A stretch of DNA of 64,000 nucleotides from positions 88,987 to 152,986 of the forward strand of contig JBFMGQ010000003.1 in the NCBI GenBank assembly GCA_040752515.1. Reading direction: 5' to 3'. A model generated the notes under the pieces. The model ran no database searches. It was given only the letters and a program-made list of their open reading frames with translations, and was not told the DNA's origin. The position numbers and the translations under genes were made by a program. This DNA is from Tenuifilum sp040752515. Lineage in GTDB: Bacteria > Bacteroidota > Bacteroidia > Bacteroidales > Tenuifilaceae. Below are positions 8,788-17,756 of the stretch, piece by piece. How positions within the stretch are numbered: position 1 is the stretch's first letter; every line of letters begins with the position of its first letter.

Positions 8788-9240
8788 CTAATCAATATCC
8801 TTTTTGGTTTTCTCAACAAGTTCAACATGTTCAATCGACATGTTTTTATCAACGGCCTTGCACATATCGTAAACGGTAAGCAGTGCCACCGATACTGCGG
8901 TAAGGGCTTCCATCTCCACGCCTGTTTGCCCAACACACTTTGCGTAACTGATAATCTCAATGCCATTGTCGCAAAGGGTTGCTTTAACATCAACCTTGGT
9001 AAGCATAAGAGAGTGGCAAAGAGGAATGAGTTCGGGGGTGCGTTTAGCTGCCTGTATGCCTGCTATCTCGGCAACTGTGATCACATCGCCCTTTTTCATT
9101 TGGTTTTCGCGGATTAGCTTGAGGGTTTCGGGCTTTAGCCGGATAAAACCCTTTGCGCTTGCCTCGCGAATCTGATTTGGTTTATGCCCAACATCCACCA
9201 TGTTGGCCTTACCGTTTTTGTCGATATGGGAAAGTTCCAT
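8788..9240 (-). CDS. moaC: Cyclic pyranopterin monophosphate synthase MoaC
   Basis: 150 residues, normal for MoaC. It converts the MoaA product into cyclic pyranopterin monophosphate, the second half of the first step of molybdopterin synthesis. Conserved blocks visible are VDVGHKPNQIREASAKG near the start, IPLCHSLMLTKVDV in the middle and VGQTGVEMEALTAVSVALLT near 100-120, the last containing the signature GVEMEAL. It lies 1 bp after moaA and 2 bp before the MOSC-MogA gene, so the three are almost certainly co-transcribed and may be translationally coupled. Confidence 0.95.
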   Translation of the reverse strand: MELSHIDKNGKANMVDVGHKPNQIREASAKGFIRLKPETLKLIRENQMKKGDVITVAEIAGIQAAKRTPELIPLCHSLMLTKVDVKATLCDNGIEIISYAKCVGQTGVEMEALTAVSVALLTVYDMCKAVDKNMSIEHVELVEKTKKDID

Positions 9241-9241
9241 G

Positions 9242-10042
9242 TTAGCCTCCTATGTTATAGAATTCGCCAGTGCGGTTCGCCATACCGCAAATGGGTTTAT
9301 TTTTGATAGCCATTTCAATGGCTTTCTCTATGCCTAACTCCCTTACATTATAACCGCTATCGCTAAAAAGACAGGGCTTTAGAATGCCATCGGCTGTAAG
9401 ACGCAACCTGTTGCAGGTACTACAATTGCCACCCTCGCCACCCTCAACCACTCCAAAGATACCCTCATCGAGGTTCATTTTGGGAATAAAACGGGCAATA
9501 TAACCATTTGCTTGAGCAAATGCTTTAACCGCCCTGGCATCGGGTTCATTTGAATCCTTTTCAACCACACAATTTAATTTAATAGGGTTGAATCCAACTC
9601 TCTTAGCCTCTTCCAATCCTTCCAGCACATCCGATAGCGATCCAACCCTGGTAATGGATTTATACCTATCGGGGTTTAAAGTATCGAGACTGACATTAAT
9701 GCGTTTTAGCCCTGCCTGGTAAAGGGGATATGCAAACTGTTTCAGGAGGGTACCATTGGTAGTGAGGCCAAAATCAGTGATTCCCTCAATGGATGTTAGC
9801 ATCCGCACCAACTCTACTATTCCTTTTCGAACCAGTGGTTCACCGCCAGTTATGCGTACCTTCTCAAATCCATTCCTTACAGCTACCCTGGTTACCTCAA
9901 TAATCTCTTCAAAGCTAAGAATCTGACTATGTGGTATTTGCACAATTCCCTCTTCGGGCATACAATACTTGCAACGCAGGTTACACCTGTCAGTTACCGA
10001 TATTCTGAGGTAATTGATTCGCCTGTTAAATTGATCGAACAT
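9242..10042 (-). CDS. moaA: GTP 3',8-cyclase MoaA (unusually short radical-SAM form)
   Basis: 266 residues, against about 325-335 for typical MoaA. The radical-SAM cluster motif CxxxCxxC is at Cys20, 24 and 27, TGGEP at about 65-69, and the second, substrate-binding cluster cysteines at 207/210/224 (C-x2-C-x13-C at 210-224, with CNRLRL). The C-terminal NIGG needed for activity in known MoaA is present. What is missing is about 55 residues between RFI (the region after the barrel) and the second cluster, replaced by a short linker (PKMNLDEGIFGVVEGGEGG). The frame is intact, so this is a compact variant rather than a frameshift. It overlaps moeA by 17 bp and lies 1 bp before moaC. Confidence 0.87.
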   Translation of the reverse strand: MFDQFNRRINYLRISVTDRCNLRCKYCMPEEGIVQIPHSQILSFEEIIEVTRVAVRNGFEKVRITGGEPLVRKGIVELVRMLTSIEGITDFGLTTNGTLLKQFAYPLYQAGLKRINVSLDTLNPDRYKSITRVGSLSDVLEGLEEAKRVGFNPIKLNCVVEKDSNEPDARAVKAFAQANGYIARFIPKMNLDEGIFGVVEGGEGGNCSTCNRLRLTADGILKPCLFSDSGYNVRELGIEKAIEMAIKNKPICGMANRTGEFYNIGG

Positions 10043-11207
10043 CTACCAGTTCCCCCTTTTTCATTTCCTTCACGCCCAACGCAATTGATGCAATGCCATT
10101 TGCCCTGGCAAGGGCGAAAATATGAGCTGAGCCATGGTATTCCAGAGGTTCAACCTCGCCATTGGCATTTACTATTACGGGAAACAACCCCAGCCGTTCT
10201 GCTCTTTTTCGGGAATAATCGTTTGCCAAGGGTAATCGGTATATGGGAGCATAGGGTGTGTTACAACCCATCATCATCAATAATGCGGGTTTCACAAGTA
10301 GTTTAAACTGGATAAACGATGATACAGGATTACCCGGTAACCCAAAAATCAACTTATTCCCTGCTACACCAAATGTTGTGGGCTTTCCGGGTTGCACCGC
10401 AATGGAATCGAAAAGAATTTTTACGCCTAATCGCTCCATAATAGTGGGAACGTAATCGAAATCGCCCATGGAAACACCGCCAGTTAACACCACCACATCG
10501 CTTTCGGCCAAAGCTTTTGCAATGGCTTTTTCGGTAACCTCTTCGGAATCGGCGACTATCCCATGGTAAATTGGAATAGCACCTGCCGATGTCACCTGTG
10601 CTATTAGCTGATACCCATTGCTATTACGAATTTTACTTCCATAAGGTATCTCTGTTGGTTCAACCAGCTCATCGCCTGTAGGCAAAATTGAAACACGCGG
10701 CCTAACAGCTACTTTGGGCGAGTGACATCCTAAGGCTGCCATTATGGCAATATGCTGTGGCTTGATTAGAGTTCCCTTACTTAATGGGGATTCGCCTATT
10801 TTGATATCCTCGCCGAGCTCACAGATGTTCGATTTTGGTTTATCGCCAGTAAAACGTATGGTTCCATCGGGTAAGATTTCCGTTTCCTCAACCGGAATTA
10901 CGCAATCGGCGCCATTGGGAATGGGAGCACCAGTCATTACTTTTGAACAGGTTCCCTGAACAATTGCTTTCAGCGGTTCTGTTCCGGCAGCAATTACCTC
11001 AATTACACTAAGCGGATTATTTAAATCCGCTGCTCGGCAAGCGTAGCCATCAACCGCAGTTTTACGGAAAGGGGGCATGTTAATATCTGAGACCACATCA
11101 TGCGCCAACACCCTATTTAAACTTTCAACCAAAGCAACCTGCTCCTCTCCCTTAAGGGCAAAAACAGCTTGCTTAACAGTATCTATTGCCTTGTCTAATG
11201 ATATCAT
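10026..11207 (-). CDS. moeA: Molybdopterin molybdotransferase MoeA
   Basis: 393 residues, typical for MoeA. It inserts molybdate (or tungstate) into adenylylated molybdopterin. The N-terminal part has MPPFRKTAVDGYACR; the central MPT-binding core shows VLPTGDELV-like ILPTGDELVEP and LTGGVSMGDFDYVP; GLPGNPVSSF follows. First gene of the cofactor operon, overlapping moaA by 17 bp. No moaD, moaE, mobA or molybdate transporter lies nearby, so the rest of the pathway must be elsewhere. Metal specificity (Mo or W) cannot be decided from the sequence. Confidence 0.95.
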   Translation of the reverse strand: MISLDKAIDTVKQAVFALKGEEQVALVESLNRVLAHDVVSDINMPPFRKTAVDGYACRAADLNNPLSVIEVIAAGTEPLKAIVQGTCSKVMTGAPIPNGADCVIPVEETEILPDGTIRFTGDKPKSNICELGEDIKIGESPLSKGTLIKPQHIAIMAALGCHSPKVAVRPRVSILPTGDELVEPTEIPYGSKIRNSNGYQLIAQVTSAGAIPIYHGIVADSEEVTEKAIAKALAESDVVVLTGGVSMGDFDYVPTIMERLGVKILFDSIAVQPGKPTTFGVAGNKLIFGLPGNPVSSFIQFKLLVKPALLMMMGCNTPYAPIYRLPLANDYSRKRAERLGLFPVIVNANGEVEPLEYHGSAHIFALARANGIASIALGVKEMKKGELVDVRSI

Positions 11208-11534
11208 ACCTTATGATCATTGTTTTGCAAATATGGATAAAAAAGTTGTTACCGAAAAGAATATTTTTTCATATCGCTATATTTATGTATATTTTCTTGG
11301 TATATTATGCAGCATTGCTATTTGAAAAACATTTGACTTTATCTTAATTTCGAGAGATATTCCCATAGAATTAGGTAGTATATATAGGGGGTTAGAAAGC
11401 AGCATTCCAATTACTTTATTAAGTTTCAAATTGTTGCAAACAAAACTTTTCAACAATAGCTTGCAAATAGATAACATTTAGTAAAAATTAGTAGGTTTGG
11501 GATATTTTGCAATTCAAACCTAAACCATAAAACT
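11208..11534. other. Intergenic region between moeA and the OPT transporter
   Basis: Divergent spacer of 327 bp, A+T-rich, expected to hold the promoters of moeA (minus) and the OPT gene (plus). No convincing TTTG-N20-TAnnTTTG pair, hairpin or conserved small gene was found. Confidence 0.5.
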
Positions 11535-13520
11535 ATGTCGCACGAACCTATTGAAAAAATTAAAGGCCTTCCGGAAAACGCCTATACCGAACTCCGTGAG
11601 GGCAAGGAGTATCAGCCTGTAATGCCACCAAATAAAGCAGTACCAGAGGTTACCACATGGAGCGTAGTTTGGGGGCTAATTATGGCAATAATTTTTTCGG
11701 CTGCAGCTGCCTACCTCGGATTAAAAATTGGACAGGTGTTTGAGGCTGCCATTCCCATTGCCATTATTGCAGTTGGGCTATCAACCCTAGCTAAGCGTAA
11801 AGGGGCATTGGGTGAAAATGTGATTATTCAATCCATTGGGGCAAGTTCGGGGGTAATTGTTGCCGGAGCCATTTTTACATTACCAGCTCTTTACATACTT
11901 AACCTCGAGGCACAATTCTATCAGGTATTTCTATCGTCGTTATTTGGTGGAATCTTAGGTATTCTTTTCCTGATTCCATTCCGCAAGTACTTTGTAGCCG
12001 ATATGCACGGCAAGTTTCCTTTTCCTGAGGCAACAGCAACAACTGAGGTTCTTGTTTCGGGGGAGAAAGGCGGCAAGCAAGCTCGACTTTTAGTTATAAG
12101 CGGTTTAATTGGGGGTATTTACGATTTCATCATAGCTACCTTTGGTTGGTGGAGCGAAGTGGTTACCACCCGAGTAATCCCTGCCGGCGAGGCTCTTGCT
12201 GCTAAAGCTAAACTCGTATTCAAACTCAATGTTGGCGCAGCAGTTATGGGCATTGGTTACATTATTGGCCTCAAATACACAGCCATTATTGCTGCGGGAT
12301 CGTTTGTCGGATGGTTTGTAATCATCCCCATTATCAACTACTTTGCACCAGGATTGACCGAAGCAGTTGGTAGCAATATCACCCTAACTGTCGGACAAAT
12401 GAGCGCCGAACAAATTTTCAGCAACTATGTACGTCCAATTGGAATAGGCGGCATTGCCATGGCAGGGGTTATTGGAATTATTCGATCAAGTGGGATTATT
12501 CGAAAAGCGTTTGGTCTGGCTGTAAGCGAACTCACCGGAAAGCACTCTGCTATTCCTAAAGAGGAACTACGCACGCGTCGCGACCTTCCCATGTCGATTA
12601 TTGCTGGTGGAATACTCTTAACAACCATTCTACTTTTAGTTTTCTTTTATTTTGGGGTGGTACATAACATTACCCATGCTCTAATTGCCCTAGCTATTGT
12701 GATGGTAATTGCCTTTCTTTTTACAACCGTTGCAGCCAATGCCATTGCCATTGTGGGCACCAATCCAGTATCGGGTATGACACTGATGACGCTAATTATC
12801 ACCTCGTTGGTAATGGCTTCGGCTGGTTTGTCGGGAACATCCGGTATGATTGCTGCCCTAATTATAGGTGGGGTTGTGTGCACAGCGCTCTCAATGGCAG
12901 GTGGCTTTATCACCGATCTAAAAATTGGTTACTGGCTAGGTTCATCGCCATACAAGCAACAAACATGGAAATTCCTTGGGACTTTTGTTTCGGCAGCAAC
13001 AGTAGGAGGAGTTATCATACTGCTTAATAAAACCTATGGTTTTACTGGGAAAGATGCGCTTGTAGCACCGCAAGCCAATGCCATGGCTGCCGTTATTGAA
13101 CCCATGATGAGTGGCAAACCTGCTCCATGGGCATTGTATGCTGCTGGTGCTTTCCTGTCGCTTATTCTTACCATGATTGGTGTTCCGGCTCTTGCCTTTT
13201 CGTTGGGCATGTTTATCCCATTACAGCTAAACACACCCCTACTAGCCGGTGGCATTATAGCCCATATCGTTTCGACCCGTTCAAAAGATGAAGCACTAAA
13301 CAGAGCAAGGAAAGAACGAGGAACCTTAATTGCATCCGGCTTTATTGCAGGTGGAGCACTGATGGGAGTTGTAAGCGCCTTGCTACGTTTTGGTGAAATC
13401 AACTACGTGAACGCCGAATGGTTTGAATCGCACTCTGCCGAGATCCTGGGCTTTGTAATGTTCCTGATTTTGTGTGGATACCTGATCTGGGAAAGCCTAA
13501 GGGCGAAAGTAGAAGAATAG
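11535..13520 (+). CDS. OPT-family oligopeptide transporter
   Basis: 661 residues, very hydrophobic, with roughly 14-16 membrane helices. The N-terminal cytoplasmic stretch ends in the family-typical ELREGKEYQPVMPP and is followed by TTWSVVWGLIMAIIFSAAAA and AYLGLKIGQVFEAAIPIAI. The conserved FPFPEATATTEVL block lies near 160. Proteins of this bacterial OPT branch are predicted proton-coupled importers of small peptides; the substrate is not proven for this branch. The gene stands next to peptidase T (with a broken small gene in between) and near three RagAB/SusCD units, which fits a peptide-uptake role. Confidence 0.92.
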   Translation: MSHEPIEKIKGLPENAYTELREGKEYQPVMPPNKAVPEVTTWSVVWGLIMAIIFSAAAAYLGLKIGQVFEAAIPIAIIAVGLSTLAKRKGALGENVIIQSIGASSGVIVAGAIFTLPALYILNLEAQFYQVFLSSLFGGILGILFLIPFRKYFVADMHGKFPFPEATATTEVLVSGEKGGKQARLLVISGLIGGIYDFIIATFGWWSEVVTTRVIPAGEALAAKAKLVFKLNVGAAVMGIGYIIGLKYTAIIAAGSFVGWFVIIPIINYFAPGLTEAVGSNITLTVGQMSAEQIFSNYVRPIGIGGIAMAGVIGIIRSSGIIRKAFGLAVSELTGKHSAIPKEELRTRRDLPMSIIAGGILLTTILLLVFFYFGVVHNITHALIALAIVMVIAFLFTTVAANAIAIVGTNPVSGMTLMTLIITSLVMASAGLSGTSGMIAALIIGGVVCTALSMAGGFITDLKIGYWLGSSPYKQQTWKFLGTFVSAATVGGVIILLNKTYGFTGKDALVAPQANAMAAVIEPMMSGKPAPWALYAAGAFLSLILTMIGVPALAFSLGMFIPLQLNTPLLAGGIIAHIVSTRSKDEALNRARKERGTLIASGFIAGGALMGVVSALLRFGEINYVNAEWFESHSAEILGFVMFLILCGYLIWESLRAKVEE

Positions 13521-13528
13521 ATATAAAT

Positions 13529-13553
13529 AGTGTTCAGTGTTCAGTGTATAGTA
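13529..13553 (-). repeat. CACTGAACACTG-family repeat, left copy flanking the four-helix-bundle gene
   Basis: On the plus strand this reads AGTGTTCAGTGTTCAGTG and onward, the reverse of the CACTGAACACTG family found at 33916, 35188 and 36966. With 13947-13980 it makes an imperfect inverted pair around the broken gene. Confidence 0.75.
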
Positions 13554-13568
13554 CTAAAAATAATTTTT

Positions 13569-13940
13569 ATGTTAGATTTTAAAAATATGGATGTTTGGAA
13601 AAAATGTCGAGAACTGGCAAAAGACATATATCTTATCACCCAAACATTTCCAAAAGAAGAAACATTTGGGCTCACTCTTTAAATGCGAAGAAGTGTAGTA
13701 TCAGTAATCTCAAACATTTCTGAAGGAATAGGTAGGTCACAAATTAAAGAGACTATTCAATTCCTGAATTTTGCAAAAGGCTCGCTCTTTGAGTTAGATG
13801 CCCAACTTACCATCTCTTTTGATTTGAACTATATCGATAGTTCAACCTATGAAAGAATTTCAAATCTAATTTTGGAATGTAACAAATTAGTTCAAGGATT
13901 TTCCAATTACTGCAAGAAAAAAATTAATACCACCAAATAA
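13569..13940 (+). pseudogene. Four-helix-bundle (S23/IVP-like) protein interrupted by an in-frame TAA
   Basis: Read through, the frame encodes about 123 residues of the four-helix-bundle family related to proteins in 23S rRNA intervening sequences and to diversity-generating-retroelement Avd proteins. It opens MLDFKNMDVWKKCRELAKD, continues TFPKEETFGLTL, then stops with TAA at 13680-13682, and resumes without frame change at MRRSVVSVISNISEGIGRSQ. Relatives have a glutamine just before MRR, so the TAA looks like a single C-to-T change of CAA. An ATG follows the stop directly, so reinitiation giving 37- and 85-residue pieces is possible. The molecular function of the family is not settled. The gene is bracketed by inverted CACTGAACACTG-type repeats and sits between two metabolic genes. 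Confidence 0.85.
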
Positions 13941-13946
13941 ACATTT

Positions 13947-13980
13947 TACACTGTACACTGTACACTGTTCACTGAACACT
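13947..13980 (+). repeat. CACTGAACACTG-family repeat, right copy flanking the four-helix-bundle gene
   Basis: TACACTG units repeated three times and then TTCACTGAACACT. Inverted relative to 13529-13553. It ends 24 bp before pepT. Confidence 0.75.
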
Positions 13981-14004
13981 AAAATAAACTAAATAAATCG
14001 CGCT

Positions 14005-15243
14005 ATGATAAACAAACAAACGCTAATTGAACGCTTTATTAGGTATGTAAAGATTGATACCCAAAGCGACGATACAGTAACCGACAGGTTTCCAAGCACC
14101 GAAAAACAACTTGTTCTGTCGAACCTACTGGTTAAGGAGTTAAAGGAACTTGGTGCACAGGAGGTTGAAATTGATGAGTACGGATACGTAATGGCAACCA
14201 TTCCCGCCAATACAAATAAACCGATACCAGTTCTTGGATTCCTTGCCCATGTGGATACCTCGCCCGATATGCCAGGCAAAGACGTTAACCCACGCTTTGT
14301 GGAGAATTACGATGGCTCCGAAATTGTTCTGAACAAGGATTTGGGAGTTGTGCTATCGCCCAATGAGTTTCCGGAACTTAAAAACTACTTAGGGCAAACC
14401 CTGATAGTAACCGATGGCACCACCCTTCTTGGTGCCGACGATAAGGCAGGCATAGCCGAGATTATGACAGCCGTGGAGTTTATGCTCAAAAATCCCGATT
14501 TTAAGCATGGCAAAATTCGCATTGGCTTTACGGTTGATGAAGAGGTTGGCCGCGGTGTTGACCATTTCGACGTAAAACGATTTGGTGCTGATTTTGCTTA
14601 CACCCTCGATGGCGGAGCAGTTGGCGAGCTGGAGTTCGAAAACTTTAACGCGGCAAGCGCGAAAATCTCCATTCAGGGCCGTAATATTCACCCGGGTTAC
14701 GCCAAGGATAAGATGCTTAATGCCATTCTAATAGCTCAAGAGTTCAACAACCTGCTCCCCGCCCATGAGCGACCTGAACATACTCAAGGCTATGAGGGAT
14801 TCTATCATCTGATTAAAATGGATGGTTCGGTGGAAAAAGCCACATTCCAGTACATTATCCGCGACCACGACCGTAAAAAGTTTGAGGCCCGTAAGGCATA
14901 TATGCAACGTATTACCGATTACATGAATACTAAATACGGTCAAGGGACTGTTACCATAGAGTTAAAGGACCAGTACTATAACATGCGCGAAAAGGTTGAG
15001 CCGGTTTACCATGTGGTTTCCACTGCCATTGAAGCAATGGAAGCGGTTGGCGTTAAACCTAAGGTTAAACCAATCCGAGGTGGCACCGATGGTGCACGCC
15101 TTTCCTATATGGGTCTCCCCTGCCCTAATCTATTTGCAGGAGGTGAAAATTTCCATGGTAAACACGAATATGTACCCGTTGAAAGCATGGTTAAGGCCAC
15201 TAAGGTTATGCTAAAGATCATTGAACTATACTCCTCCAAATAA
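14005..15243 (+). CDS. pepT: Peptidase T (tripeptide aminopeptidase)
   Basis: 412 residues, the standard length of PepT, a cytosolic dizinc M20 peptidase that removes the N-terminal residue of tripeptides. Metal and catalytic segments are visible in the right order: LAHVDTSPDMPGKDVNP (about 76-92), LLGADDKAGIAEIM (bridging Asp), VDEEVGRGVDHFD (catalytic Glu), the TLDGG segment, GGTDGARLS, and the final AGGENFHGKHEYV histidine. The start is preceded by repeat DNA, so its promoter must lie within or beyond the flanking repeat. A bidirectional terminator separates it from the convergent SusCD cluster. Confidence 0.96.
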   Translation: MINKQTLIERFIRYVKIDTQSDDTVTDRFPSTEKQLVLSNLLVKELKELGAQEVEIDEYGYVMATIPANTNKPIPVLGFLAHVDTSPDMPGKDVNPRFVENYDGSEIVLNKDLGVVLSPNEFPELKNYLGQTLIVTDGTTLLGADDKAGIAEIMTAVEFMLKNPDFKHGKIRIGFTVDEEVGRGVDHFDVKRFGADFAYTLDGGAVGELEFENFNAASAKISIQGRNIHPGYAKDKMLNAILIAQEFNNLLPAHERPEHTQGYEGFYHLIKMDGSVEKATFQYIIRDHDRKKFEARKAYMQRITDYMNTKYGQGTVTIELKDQYYNMREKVEPVYHVVSTAIEAMEAVGVKPKVKPIRGGTDGARLSYMGLPCPNLFAGGENFHGKHEYVPVESMVKATKVMLKIIELYSSK

Positions 15244-15260
15244 TATGCGGGATACATAAT

Positions 15261-15292
15261 AAAAAACGAGGGAGAGTTCCCTCGTTTTTTAT
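15261..15292. terminator. Bidirectional intrinsic terminator between pepT and the first SusCD unit
   Basis: Stem AACGAGGGA / TCCCTCGTT, flanked by an A run on the left and a T run on the right, so it can end transcripts from both sides. Confidence 0.88.
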
Positions 15293-16164
15293 TATTTCTT
15301 GCTAAAAGGCTCTAAAACCTCCCAGAATACTCTATTCCCACCTGGACCTTCGTAATGATAGTATAGATAGATTTTATCGGAAAGAGGGTCGTAATGGGAG
15401 TAAAGTAAAAGGTTATTGGGATCACCCTCCTTAACAATATAATCGAATCCAAACACTTCAAAAGATATTGAGTTATCGGGATTAACAGTTAAGTAAATCG
15501 TTTCCCCATAACTACCCCAAAGGGCAAAATTGGTATAGCAAGTACTACCATCAGCAGTAATCAATTCTTTATTGAGCTGTACATGCCGATATGGCTGATC
15601 GGGATATGTACCAAAATTGGGATGAAAAAAGGTTATATCGGAGAGGTAATAGCCAGCATAACTATTGGCTATTAAAACCTCAGTTTGAGAGTTACTGGTA
15701 ACCTCGCGGCCATCATCCAGTACCGATACATATTTAAGAGTAAAGTAATCGCCCACATCAGCGTTTAAAGGTTCGTCAGGAAGTATGTAATTCTGAAGAG
15801 TAATCCCCTCTTTCAGTTGATCCCATGTGAAAGTTTGGCTAAGCAAGACCGTATCGGAATAATTCTCCCCATCAATGCTAATGCTACCTAACAAAACAAA
15901 AGCCGATGACTCGTCGGTAGCATAATGATAGAACTGTTTATATACCTTTACCGACTGTATAGCAGGACCTTGATAGGCTTTCAGTTCAATTTCGACATTA
16001 TCGGACACTTTTGGTATAAGCTGCACTAATTGCGAAGCCTCAACCAAACCACCAGTTTTAGCATCGGCGGTCATTAAATCGTCGTCCATCAAACAGGAAC
16101 TCATGAGCAAGGCTAATGTCGAAAGTAAAGTTCCCAGTATGAGTTTATAATTTACAAATCTCAT
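15292..16164 (-). CDS. Surface lipoprotein of the first SusCD unit (paralogue of 21015-21872)
   Basis: 290 residues with a lipoprotein signal: hydrophobic helix then LLMSSC, Cys about 23, followed by an acidic LMDDD of the kind associated with surface export in Bacteroidota. The rest is beta-rich with an aromatic C-terminus (YLYYHYEGPGGNRVFWEVLEP). It is clearly paralogous to the lipoprotein at 21015-21872 (shared GDYFT.KYVSV..DGREV, FGTYPD, YYHY.G..G.R.FWE). I do not recognise a defined domain with certainty; by position it is the accessory lipoprotein (SusE/F-like role) of the SusC/SusD pair upstream, 21 bp away, and could bind substrate at the cell surface. Confidence 0.8.
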   Translation of the reverse strand: MRFVNYKLILGTLLSTLALLMSSCLMDDDLMTADAKTGGLVEASQLVQLIPKVSDNVEIELKAYQGPAIQSVKVYKQFYHYATDESSAFVLLGSISIDGENYSDTVLLSQTFTWDQLKEGITLQNYILPDEPLNADVGDYFTLKYVSVLDDGREVTSNSQTEVLIANSYAGYYLSDITFFHPNFGTYPDQPYRHVQLNKELITADGSTCYTNFALWGSYGETIYLTVNPDNSISFEVFGFDYIVKEGDPNNLLLYSHYDPLSDKIYLYYHYEGPGGNRVFWEVLEPFSKK

Positions 16165-16185
16165 TTTTCAAGCTTTTTAGTTATT

Positions 16186-17736
16186 CTAATTATTATCGGC
16201 AACGTCCCACCAAACCCGGGTGTTTAAATCATCGGTTCCTTGACGAGATACTGCTTCGTTTACGTTTTTTCCATTACGTGAATACTCATCGGAAGGGTAT
16301 CGTAAGCGTTGAGGAATTCTCCCATTATTTAAGCCATCAACAGCGGGTGTTAAGTGAGGGTAACCAGTTCGGCGCCATTCAAACCATGCCTGTAAACCCT
16401 GGTCAAACATGGCAATCCATTTCTGCGTATATATCTTTTCAAGTTCTTTCCCTACTTCCCATTTCCCACTGTTAGTAAGGTAATCGGTTGAGTAATCCTC
16501 TATAGTTCTTGAAATGCCACCTAAATCATAGTAGTATGGCACGTTCTCTACAATTTCGCTGGCATACTGCCTATATGACTCCCTAACGCCCAACTCATAA
16601 TAATCTTGAGCATTATACGCACCCACAGTTAGCAATCCACGAAAGCGAGCTTCAGCAAGCAAGAAGCATACCTCTGCACGACTCATAAACATACCGGGAG
16701 CATCGGCTCTACGAAAGTATTCTCCTAATTTTGATGTCCTTTTTATGCCATTGCCTAGATATGCGGCAGCTTTTGCCGAGGTCATACCGTTGGGCAAACC
16801 AATCCAGTAACCACCTGCCTGAGGCGTTTCAGCGTAAACTACTATTCGCCAATCGGGATGATCATGATTATTAGGGTTATACATGGCATCAATCAATGTT
16901 TTGCTAACTCTATGGTCATCGCGGGTCTTGTAAGTTTCATTTAGCGGGTGGTTATTTGGGTATGAGCCCAGATAGTGCAATGCTGCGTTATGCGTATTAT
17001 CGCTGATTATAGGATAGGTAACAGGGTCGGATATTATACCGTCAATTTCGTTTCTAATGGTTTCGAGGTACTCAGGTCTATTTGACATACGCATAAGCAG
17101 GCGTAATCGCAGCGAGTTGGCAAAGCGTTTCCACTTGGTGATATCGCCTCCAAAAAGTATATCACCCTCTACCTTGAGGCCACCAACCTGAAATAACTCA
17201 TTAGCTTCCTTCAACTTGGCATTCAATGCGAGGTATATAGACTCCTGGGTATCGAAATTTGGAGTATAGGTACTATCAACCTTCAATGCTTCCTTATAGG
17301 GTATATCGCCATATATATCGGTAAGAACCGAAAAAACATAGCATTTTAAAACCAGTGCAACAGCTTGATAGTTCCTATTACCCAACCGTTGTCCCATTTC
17401 GTATATACGTTGACTCTCAATGGCTGGTCCAGCATACAATCCGTTCCAAACCATGTTAATAACATCGTTCCGGGGAACATACCGATCCTCATCGGTGTAT
17501 TGTACCTTAGCCATGTGCTGTACCCAGCACGAGCCTATCTCGTGCCCCAGCCATACATCAAAAACCCTATCGGCAATATCCTCAATGGCATTTGCCAAAA
17601 GCTTATCGGGATAATCCTTGGTTATATCAATTGCGTTGGGGTTTTTGTTGATGTCATCAAAATTGTTTGTGCACGACTGCAAAGCAACTGCCCCCATTAC
17701 AGCTATACTTACCGTTAATAATCTATATAGTTTCAT
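16186..17736 (-). CDS. SusD/RagB-family outer-membrane lipoprotein, first unit
   Basis: 516 residues of the SusD-like_2 branch. The lipobox LQSC is followed by TNNFDDINKNPN, which is typical of the family. Alpha-helical TPR-like blocks include GHEIGSCWVQHMAKVQYTDE and SLRLRLLMRMSNRPEY; MSRAEVCFLLAEA and WIAMFDQGLQAWFEWRRTGY follow. SusD proteins lie as a lid on the SusC barrel and capture the ligand. It has the same length as the SusD at 21896-23446 and is clearly its paralogue. It lies 20 bp after its SusC partner and 21 bp before the lipoprotein gene. Confidence 0.95.
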   Translation of the reverse strand: MKLYRLLTVSIAVMGAVALQSCTNNFDDINKNPNAIDITKDYPDKLLANAIEDIADRVFDVWLGHEIGSCWVQHMAKVQYTDEDRYVPRNDVINMVWNGLYAGPAIESQRIYEMGQRLGNRNYQAVALVLKCYVFSVLTDIYGDIPYKEALKVDSTYTPNFDTQESIYLALNAKLKEANELFQVGGLKVEGDILFGGDITKWKRFANSLRLRLLMRMSNRPEYLETIRNEIDGIISDPVTYPIISDNTHNAALHYLGSYPNNHPLNETYKTRDDHRVSKTLIDAMYNPNNHDHPDWRIVVYAETPQAGGYWIGLPNGMTSAKAAAYLGNGIKRTSKLGEYFRRADAPGMFMSRAEVCFLLAEARFRGLLTVGAYNAQDYYELGVRESYRQYASEIVENVPYYYDLGGISRTIEDYSTDYLTNSGKWEVGKELEKIYTQKWIAMFDQGLQAWFEWRRTGYPHLTPAVDGLNNGRIPQRLRYPSDEYSRNGKNVNEAVSRQGTDDLNTRVWWDVADNN

Positions 17737-17756
17737 ACATCATTTTTTTTTACAAA

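Noticed and set aside
9242..10042. Frameshifted moaA
   Set aside because: The frame is continuous and both cluster motifs and the C-terminus are intact, so the missing segment is an internal deletion.
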